In this document: one piece after another, positions 1 to 9,383 of the stretch
Position numbering within the stretch: the first letter of the stretch is position 1
Layout: each line of letters begins with the position of its first letter
Assembly: GCF_000835495.1 (NCBI RefSeq)
Contig: NW_015622541.1
Span: 6,014,001 to 6,078,000, forward strand
DNA from: Cladophialophora immunda
Taxonomy: Eukaryota > Ascomycota > Eurotiomycetes > Chaetothyriales > Herpotrichiellaceae
Length of the DNA: 64,000 nucleotides
Direction of reading: 5' to 3'
Position numbers and translations under genes: made by a program
The notes under the pieces: generated by a model
Databases searched by the model: none
What the model was told of the DNA's origin: nothing
The model's input: only the letters and a program-made list of their open reading frames with translations

Positions 1-723
1 CGTATCCTGGCTAGGTCGAACGCTGACTTACCTTCCTTCGACATGGACCACAGCTCCGGCCCTGCGTGCGGGCTCAAGGGCGGCCACCCTGCAACGTGAA
101 TGTCCTCGCGCTGTGTCGCGGTGTGATACTTCAACAAGGGCTGACAGTGCTCCCAGCAAGCCAAACTGCCCACTCGCTTCCCGGCCTTGGTGGCCACCAC
201 ATTCATCAAGCTGTTCCCAGACGCGTCGCCAAAGATGGTGCGCTCCATGTGCGTAGGCTTCAGCTTGCGACGGTGCATCAGCATTTTCCCGTCTGAGTCG
301 ATGATGGCTTGGGCGATGTAGACGGAGTTGTTGTCATTCTCAGAAAAGCCCAGTGCCACGACGACGCCGTTCTTTGCCGCACAATTCTGGATCGTGCGCA
401 TCTCGTCAGAGTCTACGGCGAGGGAGTTCTGGATGTATCTTGTCGACAGAGCCGGGTCCACCGGCCGATGCCTATGTAATACAAGCTGTTACGGACATGT
501 GCTGTGATGATGGGGTTCGTTGAGTACGTGAGTAGAAATCTCACCATATCCATGCTGGATAGCCAGGGATGAATGCCTCTGAGAAGCCCACGATCTTTGC
601 ACCTTTCTTTGCGGCTTCGGCGATGATGGAACATGTTTTGGCGACTGAGGCTGGCAAGTCGAGCCATTCCGGTTCGTACTGGGCCACGGCCACTCGCAGA
701 GTCGGAGGAGCTGCACTTCCCAT
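1..723 (-). CDS. Nitrilase (aliphatic/arylacetonitrilase type), 3' part beyond window
   Basis: Carbon-nitrogen hydrolase that would turn a nitrile into its carboxylic acid and ammonia, probably in the cytosol. Exon 1 is 723-545 and starts [21 protein letters not shown] 73-nt intron (544-472) joins WIW to [17 protein letters not shown] in frame. Exon 2 is 471-32, and a GTAAGT donor at 31-26 opens a second intron that leaves the window. The whole Glu-Lys-Cys triad is readable: Glu in [10 protein letters not shown], Lys in [16 protein letters not shown], and Cys in [14 protein letters not shown]. The CWEH context is typical of fungal nitrilases and cyanide hydratases. About 206 codons are inside the window, against roughly 320-350 residues in the family. 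It lies downstream of an aldoxime-dehydratase-like gene on the same strand, which suggests the nitrile comes from an aldoxime. The exact substrate cannot be read from sequence. Confidence 0.9.
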
Positions 724-1218
724 GTCTGTTGTTTCCGATTGTCGACAGTTCTATCACGTTCTGGAGATGGACGTCCTCGATTCAGTCGGTAGCAAAGATG
801 TGAGAAGCTCGCAACTCCGTGGTGATGGCGGGAACGTTCCGCTTTGAGAAGGTATACCAAGTCAATTTGAGGACAGTGCTGACAGCGGGAGCCTGATGGA
901 CGCCGGGAGAGTTTCATGCTAAGGCCTTTATCTTCGCGGCATCGTCTGGTGGCAGGCCCAGACTAGGCGTTCTGGGAGAGGAGGGGTAGCTCGTGTTCGC
1001 AGCTGGGTGCTCTCAGCGCTGGGTCCATTCACGGGCGGGGTTATCTATAAAGCATGTACGATTGGCGGCCTCGCTTTGCTAGATCGCGATCCAGACGGTT
1101 CTATTTCCGAGGGGTCATAGTGGCGGAGCAATCGGTAGAGGCAACATGGAAGCGATTGTTGATTACTGAGAGATATGGCAGAATCCAGCATGCACGACAT
1201 GTCGCTGCGACACCTTCA
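724..1218. other. Intergenic, nitrilase promoter side
   Basis: No gene is supported here. It lies between the end of the aldoxime-dehydratase-like gene and the start of the nitrilase, so it must hold the terminator of the first and the promoter of the second. A TATA-like TTATAGAT element on the minus strand (about 1044-1051) sits about 320 bp upstream of the nitrilase ATG, too far to be convincing. Confidence 0.5.
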
Positions 1219-2298
1219 TTACACATTCTCCAGGACCATCAGACCCGTGCCTTCTCTGCACCCAACGTACTCCGCGTCCATGTCGCCCGATTTCAAGATA
1301 CAAAGCTCAACCCAGATCGAGAGCTTGCCATTCTGGCTATGCGCCCCCCCTGGCCCATACATTTCAAACGTCGTCTGTCGCAGCTTGACGTGGTCTTTGA
1401 AAGAGCGTCCGGCCAACTCGAAATGAGCGAGGTCAAGCAAGTACATCAACTGGTTCGTCTCGGCAATTGCATCGGTGTCCACCTCCAGGTCTGTGCCGGG
1501 GTCCAAGGTAGGCTTGGGGTTGAGGTGTGCAATATTGAACGTGAAGGAGACAACTCCGTTCTTGTTGCGCTCCGTGTCCAGGTGATTCATCCAGGAGACG
1601 GCGTGCGGCGCCAGCTTTTGTTTCCACGTTTCAAGCTCTTCTGGAGGCAGATTCGGCTGTCTCTGGCCTTCGCGGCAATAGCACAAATTGTCCGGGATCT
1701 TGCTGATCGTGACCCTTCCCAGTCTAATCTTGTCGGACAACGACGATTTCGACAGATCCACGACTTTCTTGCTCGGATCAGGCTTGGCTTTGGAGCTGGT
1801 GGCAAGCGGCGACGTAAAAGTATCATCCGGATCGGTATACTCGTCGGGATTGGCGCTGAGCCGATGGCGATAGACACCCCAGTACGCCTCGTCCGTGCTG
1901 GCTTTGAGACCCAGCATCGTGGCCAGGCCAGATGTCTCGTGTTGGTTTGCCGCAAACATGTAACGAGACTTCGGGACAGTCATCACCTCCCGCCAAACAC
2001 CCGCATCTTCAGGCAGACCGTCCCAAAATTGTTTCACTTCGTCCGTTTCCTTCCACTTCTCGTAGTCGCCGGATTTCAGCCAGTATCCCACGAAAGTGGT
2101 GCACTTCGGGCCCTCACGCGGGACGCCGTGGCTCTCATCCTGTAAGTGATCAACTCGGTCGGCAGATTGACTCAACAGGGAGTACAAGGTGGAAATGACT
2201 TTCTTCTTTTCGGCCGTGAGTTCGTCATGTTGCACGCCGAAAAGACCATAAGTGAAGACGAGGCCTTGGCCGTCCAAGTTTGCGAGATATACCACCAT
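1219..2298 (-). CDS. Aldoxime-dehydratase-like haem protein (Oxd family), divergent
   Basis: Member of the haem-containing aldoxime dehydratase family, which removes water from aldoximes to give nitriles. Family landmarks in order: LVFTYGLFGVQ (about residues 13-23), TTFVGYW, MFAANQHETSGLATMLG, YWGVYRHRL, PDNLCYCREGQ, FKDHVKL, and a C-terminal YVGC..GTGLM. From memory of bacterial OxdA/OxdRE, the catalytic Arg (in YRHR) and the proximal haem His (in KDHVKL) are kept. The position of the catalytic Ser in IRSGQDW reads Glu (CREGQ), and the distal His of LYHEV reads Val (IWVEL). The first ATG in the open frame is at 2298, giving 359 residues. The frame is open upstream to about 2403, and the usual N-terminal P-x-P-x-W segment is absent, so a 5' exon may be missing. 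The family call is firm; activity as a dehydratase is doubtful. Confidence 0.8.
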   Translation of the reverse strand: MVVYLANLDGQGLVFTYGLFGVQHDELTAEKKKVISTLYSLLSQSADRVDHLQDESHGVPREGPKCTTFVGYWLKSGDYEKWKETDEVKQFWDGLPEDAGVWREVMTVPKSRYMFAANQHETSGLATMLGLKASTDEAYWGVYRHRLSANPDEYTDPDDTFTSPLATSSKAKPDPSKKVVDLSKSSLSDKIRLGRVTISKIPDNLCYCREGQRQPNLPPEELETWKQKLAPHAVSWMNHLDTERNKNGVVSFTFNIAHLNPKPTLDPGTDLEVDTDAIAETNQLMYLLDLAHFELAGRSFKDHVKLRQTTFEMYGPGGAHSQNGKLSIWVELCILKSGDMDAEYVGCREGTGLMVLENV

Positions 2299-3801
2299 TC
2301 TCCTAGCGTTGATTTGGACGAAGCTATCTGTAGCTGATATTTTGGGCGATGTGAAGAGACAAGGAAGAGAGTAGAAATGGCGGGGGAGGAGTTCGTATGT
2401 CAACGAACGGCCCGCGGAAAGTTACTTGCCTCGTATTAATCTGGGCGCCAATTCAAATCTTTCAAACGTCCTGCAACATGGGAGCCAGAACGGGGTCGAA
2501 ATGCAACTGGGCGCAAACATTGCATAGGTGGAGCATCTGCATGATAAGCTGGCGAGCATCGGATTCGTTACTCGGTTTCCCGTCGTGCCAGGTTTTTTGA
2601 GGGATTCGTAATGCTTCTCTGCGTTATTGGGCGCAACCGGTGAGGCTGAAACGGACATTTTGGGCCAATTGATCTTCTACAACAACATGCCGACACCATC
2701 GCGCAGGACTCACGTCGTTGCCGTGTGGCGTGACTCAGGCATTAGAGTGCTGTTACGAGTCGAATCATTTCCCTCCGTCTCAGGCATTGAAGATCAGGCC
2801 GATGGCGGCGGATTTGTGCCGGGAACACGTCCAACATAAAACAGGAAGCGGAGGAAAAGACTTTGAGGATCAGGCTGTGTCTCCGGCATTAGGTGTTGGA
2901 CGACTTGAGGCATGTATCCCAAATGTACTATATTCGCAATTTCTGATTCTCCTGGTGGGCAGGTCGCGTGACTTTGCTCATTTTGGGAGGGCGTGCCCCC
3001 TCTTGGATGGAATCGTATGCCGAGTCGAGGTTCTTTCAGGCGGCTATCAAACAGACAGATGTGATTGCGTTGTATGATTTCGAAAACGTCTTCTAATCAG
3101 AAAAGTCAAGGAGCGGATGCGAGCTCATTTACCTGTAGCCTCACCTGGGCTCATATGGGCGGGATTGAGCGTGAAATGCGTCTGTGAGATCCAAGTAGGA
3201 ATGGCCAGGTCACCAATAGGTCTCATTTTCCCCAGGCTTCGACGCAAGAGCAGAAGGATTGAATGAGAGCGCGCTGATGGTTGCGAGTGCTGGGGAGGAG
3301 GAAAACAACGGCGTCCGGAATGGGAAGTTTTCCCGAAGCACCGCTTCGGAACGGGTCAATATACTGACGAAATATCGCGAATTCGATCTTGCGACGCGGC
3401 AGAGCCTGCATTCTCGTCTTCATGTCCAACCTCAATCTTCTCATGGCCCTCATTGCGGACACCACGGACTGACCAAGAAGAAAGCAGCTTCAATACTGCG
3501 ACAGATGCCCAGCCAGAACCTTAAAGGACGAGCCATGCTCAATCGGTCCAGTCGGATCTGGGTTCTTGAGGTCATGGAGGAGATGGAACACGTCAGTTCA
3601 AAGGCTGATTCACATGTAGGTATACTTCCATCCAGGGTTCCCAATCGATTTCTCTTCACATTGTATCTGTGGCCCTCTATCAGAGAGATATCGACACAGC
3701 ACGGAACTGCCCTGTACATATCCACCTTTCGTCGCTATCTGCTCTTGCTCCATCCACTTAACTGATTTGATTCCCGTCGACCCACGATCTATCGCTAAAC
3801 A
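2299..3801. other. Intergenic region with a short coding-like stretch
   Basis: No complete gene is recognised in these 1.5 kb. On the minus strand, about 2468-2626, one frame reads QKTWHDGKPSNESDARQLIM and continues for about 25 more residues to a stop. It looks protein-like but has no start, no clear splice sites and no family I recognise. Several 80-170-codon open frames on both strands between 2627 and 3765 show no family features. The right end holds the promoter of the small gene that begins at 3802. Confidence 0.4.
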
Positions 3802-4161
3802 ATGGCTGGCCAAAAACGACTCAATGACGCCGCAATCGCATCAAACCCATCGGCCCTGGGCGATCCGGTCTCCCTGAAAGCCGAGCAGTCCGACACCTCG
3901 CCCACGGAGCAGGAGAAGGGCGCCCAGAGCCAGGCACTGCAGCCCCACCAGCAGGAGAAGACCGATAAGAAGAGCCTCAAGGAGTGCGCGGAGCAGGACC
4001 TGAACGAGGCTAAGAAAGGGAACCGTTCGCTGTTGGGGGATCCTGTGAGCCTCAAGGCCGAGAAGTCCGAGAACGATCCGGCCAGGGACGCAGACGAGAA
4101 CGAGGACGGGACAGGGAGGAGTGGCGTCAGGAAAGGGCGGGGGAGGTATTCGAAGTTGTGA
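3802..4161 (+). CDS. Small conserved fungal protein with two LGDPVSLKAE motifs
   Basis: 119 residues, single exon, ATG in a good context (aacaATGGCT). The protein is hydrophilic and probably disordered: rich in Glu, Lys, Gln, Asp and Ser, with no signal peptide or membrane segment. The motif LGDPVSLKAE occurs at about residues 20-29 and again at about 77-86, each followed by a Ser/Glu/Asp/Pro run. A basic tail (RKGRGRYSKL) closes the protein. I recall similar short ascomycete proteins annotated only as hypothetical, so the motif appears conserved, but the function is unknown. Confidence 0.8.
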   Translation: MAGQKRLNDAAIASNPSALGDPVSLKAEQSDTSPTEQEKGAQSQALQPHQQEKTDKKSLKECAEQDLNEAKKGNRSLLGDPVSLKAEKSENDPARDADENEDGTGRSGVRKGRGRYSKL

Positions 4162-4341
4162 TCTTACCGTCAGACTCATGTTTCCAAGGGCCAGCTACCC
4201 GGGACTTACGACCGTCTAGAGGTTAACGGAAGCACGCATTGGAAATGATCACTCTGGGTCTAATTCTTGTTTGGGCTCAAAAGGTATCTTGTCTGTCTAA
4301 TACAGGTCGTCCCACTACCCACTCTCCTCATCAGGGGCTTT

Positions 4342-5888
4342 CTACGAGTTGTTCTTGAACGTTGTAATGGCCTTGACATTGGCATACGCCAAAATACCCA
4401 AGGTGCCAAACTCGGTGCCGATGCCGCTCTCCTTGACACCGCCAAATTGAGCCTGGGGACCCGCGGCAGGGAAGCTGTTGATCCAAACGGAGCCAGCCTC
4501 CAACTTGTCGGCAACCTCCTGGAGCTTCTGGGCGTCCTTGCCGAAGACGGTGGCACCCAGCCCGGCCTTGGAGTTGTTGGCACGCTTGATAACGTCCTCG
4601 ATGTCGTCGTACTTTTGCACCGGCACGATGGGTCCAAAGGGCTCCTCCTGCACGATCATACTGTCCTCGGGTGGGTTGTCGATGATGGTAGGCTCGATAA
4701 AGAAGCCCTTGGTCTCGGGCACGTCGCCAGACCCCAGGGCGAATTTGTAGCCATGGTCCTTGGTGTCCTTGAAGAAGGTCTTGACCTTTTCGTACTGCAT
4801 GCTGTTCTGGATGGGGCCCAGCATGACGCCTTCTTCGTTGGAGGCGCCCACCTTCAGTGACTTGGCGACATTGACGAGCGCGGCCAGGAATTCGTCGTAC
4901 ATGGACGAGTGCACATAGATGCGTTTCGAGGCGATGCAGACTTGCGAGGTGTTAAAGAATGCGCCCTACACCGAGTCAGTCATGAACCAAACTGAAGAAC
5001 GAATCCCTTACCATGGCCACCATAGGAGCCACCTTGGCAATGTCGGCGTCAGGGAGGACGATTGCAGGGTCGTTGCCGCCCATCTCCAGGGTTACTCGCT
5101 TGACGGTCTTCGCTGCTGCAGCCATAACCTTCTTGCCAGTTGCGATCGAACCAGTGAAGCTGATCTTGTGGATGTCAGGGTGGTCGACGAGAGCTGGGCC
5201 GAGTTTGTCATCGCCACCCAACGCCTGAACAAGCCCCGGTGGGAAGACTTGGTTGGCGATCTCAACCATCTTCAGTGCAGTGTATCTGTCCCCTAACCGT
5301 CAGTACACGGCGCAATACTCTCGATGGGTAGACGTACGGAGTGAAAGGACTCGGCTTCACGATGATAGCGTTTCCCATCTGCACGGCCGGCAAGACCTTG
5401 CCCAAACTCAACAACAGAGGGAAGTTCCAGGGGCAAATGGCGGCGGCAACACCCAGCGGGACAAACTTGTTGACAATAGTCCTATCGTCAAGGTCGTATG
5501 ATTCACCCTTAGGCTCCTTCAACCCCATATGCCACTCCATAAACTTGGAGCACGACTGCACCTCGGTGGCTCCAAAGTTACGTGGCTTACCTGTCTCCTT
5601 GAGGAGCAGGTCGGTCATCTCCTCCTGGTACGCCTCGAGGGCCTCCTTGAAGCGGGCAATGCGTTCGGTGCGGTATTCCCAGGTCGTGGTCTTCCACTCG
5701 GCAAAGGCCTTGTTAGCGGCGGCGACGGCATCTTCAACATCCTCAGCAGTAGCCACGGGGACATCCCAGTTGGGTTGTTTGGAGGTGGGGTCGATTCCGT
5801 GGTATTTTGTCTTCGAGCTGCGGGATTCGCCGTTGACGATGTTGGTGAAAGAAGTGAAGGAGACGGTATCCAATCTCGAGGGAGCCAT
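4342..5888 (-). CDS. Aldehyde dehydrogenase (NAD(P)+-dependent)
   Basis: Oxidises an aldehyde to the acid. Three exons, 5888-5338, 5285-5012 and 4965-4342, join in frame to 482 residues. The introns are 52 and 46 nt. Visible motifs are the cofactor-binding ICPWNFPLLLSLGK, the substrate-channel Glu in VTLEMGGNDPAIV, and the catalytic Cys in FNTSQVCIASKRIYV, followed by EEPFGPIVPVQKYDD and a C-terminal QFGGVKESGIGTEFG. Length matches the family. There is no targeting peptide, so it is probably cytosolic. The substrate is not determinable. It is clearly different from the second aldehyde dehydrogenase at 27.6-29.3 kb. Confidence 0.92.
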
Positions 5889-7300
5889 GGCTGGCGATGA
5901 TTATGCTGTGATCTTGATCTTCTTGTCTTCTTGTATGTAGACGGGGGCAGGACACAGAGCGAGAGGCAGAAGCAGAGGCTGTTGTCCCCTCCCGGTCATA
6001 ATCTACCTTTTTATACCCGCGATCAACAAGCTCTTATCTGTGTCTCGTAGGTCTTCGAGCGGATCTAGTGTCGCAGAAGGTTCCCCTGCTGACCCTCCCA
6101 GAGCCCGTTCGTGCCCGTTCTGGCGTGCCAAATCTCATCAATGCCGAACTGGCTGCCCCGCACTTGGTCGCTGGTCGATGGGTACGTGCGAGTTTGCACC
6201 TACCCAGCCAGGGAAGATGCCACGGGATGCCTAGATGTGCAGGGTGTGCAGTGCGCACGGGAACGAGAATCTCGCCGGCTCCGTGCTCGTTTTGAGTGGA
6301 CGAACTGCCGATGCAGGGTGTAAGCAAAGGACTGGTGAGGGCTGGCTGGTCCTCGGTTTTGCCCCTCTGGGTTCGTTAGCAGCGTTCTTCGCTTTCCATT
6401 CGGGGGGACAGCGTCTTGAAAGGGAACGTATCCTAGTCTCTGACCTTACACATGGCAATGCACGCTAGCGAAGACGTGATGAGATATGCTGACCTTTGAA
6501 TGACTGGCACTGCATTGATTAGAACTGCGCGACATCCACGTCAAGAGCCGCGAACGAGGGGTTTGTTGCTCGTATCCCCGGAAGAGTAAGCTGCCTTTCC
6601 CATCCACGGGGCAGAGAGATGAGATGGAGGTGGGTAGCTGGACACGTTGCGCGTCCAGGATTCTTCGTGCGCCTAAACTAAGATCTTACTGTTGCGATCA
6701 ACCACCAGGAGGCAGGATGAAATTCATCTGGGACAAGGACAATCCTACAACGCCGTCCATGTCTCCATCGGAACAGGCCCTGTATCCTCCCAAGCTATTC
6801 TCCTCACTACTCGAGTTTGGCTCAAGACGTCTTATCGGTGCATACACGAACCAGCACCCCAAATGCTGACCAACCCAGGAACGTTCCGATGGTTGAAAGC
6901 GAACAGTGGCTGATACCATTTACCCATGCTTCGTGTTCATTCTGTTCGCATATCTGCCACATTACCCGCAGCCTCCAAATTCCTGTTTTCTGATGCATAC
7001 CATAGAAGTAACAATCCATAGCTTACCGACTCCTCCTTTCATGGTGCTCAGGTCAGCGATGTCATATGATGTTCTCGGCCAAGCGCCTCTTCGCGGGCTG
7101 CTTCCAACAGTGGCACTGTAACAGGAGACGCATAGAAGATGCCACCGCGAATCGATCGTTGATAAGACACTGATGCACCCTTCCACCACGATACAATAAC
7201 TGTTAAGACATGTTTGGAACAGACAATGCGCAGAATACTCGGTCGACCTCGCGAACAATCTCTCTTCTTGGAACCCAATCCGAACTTGGCCCTGTGTGAC
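5889..7300. other. Intergenic, 1.4 kb
   Basis: No gene is supported. Open frames of 60-98 codons exist on both strands but overlap each other and show no family signature. The stretch holds the promoter of the aldehyde dehydrogenase (TTTTTATACCCG about 120 bp upstream of its ATG could include a TATA box) and the terminator of the Clr5-domain gene. Confidence 0.5.
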
Positions 7301-9328
7301 TCAAGCTCTCCTAAGCAGCGCCAGAAACACAGCCTTGCGTCCTTGGACGTGGTCGAGATACGCATCCAACTCATCATCTTCCTCGATGAGGCACGGAATC
7401 TCGTTGCCCACGGCATCCTTCTCAACCCCGTAGATTTGTTCCGCTCTTGCATTGGGATACCTGGCTGCGATCATTGCATGGAGCTCCCGAACAGTGCGGC
7501 CGGTCAACGACCCGAGCCAGAGTTTCGTAGTCGTGTAAATGCTCGAGTTAGGGTGTGGACGGACATACGCAGGTGTCACGCTCGAGATCTGTGGGGTGCC
7601 CAAATGATCCGCCACCTGCAACAGGTTGGGGTCGATTTGAAGGTCTGACAAATCGTTTTGCGGTGCCGCGGTTTGTACATCACCATATGGCATCGCAGGC
7701 AGAGCATCGCGGTACGCGCTGGTGGCAGGGGCCGGTGCGGGAGCGCCTGGCGGTGCAGGTGGTTGGAGCGCAGAGTCCGCCGCAAGGGTCAAAGGGTGAA
7801 CGGGCTTTTTCCTAAAAGTGCCCTTCCTCTTCGCCCGGTCGTCTCGCACACGCTTCATCACATCCCGACACAAGAGTTCCATTGCGGCGAGCTTTCGGTT
7901 ATGCGTGGGGTCGTTCTCGCCCGGTGCGAGGACGCTCTGGAGATATGCGTTGCCGGCAATCCAGCGATCTTTGAGTTCCTTCCACTTTGCCGGTCCCATC
8001 TCGAGTTTGCTGGTGTAATACTCCGATTCGAGGATCTCGTAGAATTCGCCGCGGACTTGTCGACTTTGATCCGGATTCAAGCCCAGCACCTTCTTGGACT
8101 CCAAGATGGTCAATCTACGACCTAGGGTCCGGATTCGCTTCGTGACATCAGTGCAGATAACGTCCAGTGCGAGCTCTTTGGATTGAAGATTCCTGGTGTC
8201 GTGCCACATCACAGCCTGTAACAGGGTATTTTCGCGAACCAGTCGATCCTTGACGGCTTGCCATTTCTCTATTCCAGCAACTGTCTTTTGCATAATTTGC
8301 TCCTCATCACAAATCGACTGGAACTGATCGCGAATAGCCCGATATTGTCTGGGATCAAGACCCAATATCTCCCTGCTTTCCTCAAGTGTGGTCTCAGAGG
8401 GGAAACGCGGTGGCATGCCTGCGGGATCGGGTGGAAGACCTGCATACCCTTTGGTTCGACGACGACGTTTCTTTTCTCTCCAGCGCTGGTCACTGATGGC
8501 TTGGAGTTCTTGAAGTCTCTCCTTTTGGCGCTCCACAAAATCCGGTGGCGGATCATCCGGCACTGGATGTTGTTCTGGTTGAGCGATGCTTTCGTCAGTG
8601 TTCGCACCCTCGATCAACTGCCCTTCGAGACGAGGTTCCGTCTCATCAGCGGCTGTTGGCTTGGCACCGTTGGGAATGCGCATGAGCCAGCGGTTCTTAG
8701 CACGCAGTCTCATTAGTTCGCGTTCCTTGATGTCATGGCCTTCGGCTTGAAGAGTATGAAGCATATCGCGTTGGCTGTAGTTTGCCTCCCATAGCTGTCT
8801 CACACGATCGACCAAGTCCTCATCGCGAAACGATGGTTTGCGTTTCGACGGAAATCCCCACCTCTTGAATTGTGTCTGGAAAGCGCGCTTGGAGGGGGTG
8901 AAGTTGGTAGCTTCTCGCATGTACTGCATAATCTCCTCGAGGGACTGATTCTGGTTAGCCGTGCGCGATCGGGGTTGCGGCCACCAACTGTGACGGTTGA
9001 CATACCTTTCTGTCCTCGATGTAGAGCTTGTACAGCACATCTCGGTGAGGTTCCCAACTGTAAACCTGTTCGAGAGTCAAAAATCGTACACGAACTCTGA
9101 GATGGTGGGGAAGAATACCATGATGGCTTACGCGACTCGAAAAGCGCGGTTGATGCTGTAATGCGGTCGTGTACTGGAACTATGGTGAGGCGGGACATCT
9201 CGAAGGTGCAAAACTTGAAAGGAGTCACGGAATGCGGCGGGCGGTTGGCAGGCGCGGAACAACTGTTTTTCCGAACCCGACGACGCAGCCGCGGCAGTCC
9301 CAGCCACAAGGCTGGCGCCTTCTCGCAA
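7301..9328 (-). CDS. Clr5-domain protein with duplicated C-terminal module
   Basis: Probable fungal regulator. Exons 9328-9132, 9057-9006 and 8950-7301 join in frame to 632 residues. The junctions rebuild a Clr5 domain: AWEPHRDVLYKLYIEDRK, then NQSLEEIMQYMREATNFTPS and AFQTQFKRWGF. That domain is found at the N-terminus of fungal regulators, including the cellulose regulator CLR-5-type proteins, usually close to residue 1. Here a 65-residue low-complexity leader (from ATG or a near-start at 9328) precedes it, so the start is uncertain. Downstream, two related segments of about 85-90 residues begin LGLDPRQYRAIRDQF and LGLNPDQSRQVRGEF. Both carry a W..(L/V)KDR...N..LQ core and end C(T/R)DV.KR(I/V)R. 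A basic KRKGTFRKKP stretch could be a nuclear signal. DNA binding is inferred, not seen. Confidence 0.8.
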
Positions 9329-9383
9329 GGCTGTCTCATCTGCCGAGCTCGACTCGATATCTGCTTCGTTCCAGAGAGATTCT

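Noticed and set aside
1054..2145. 363-codon plus-strand frame over the Oxd-like gene
   Set aside because: Antisense shadow. Only the minus strand shows family words.
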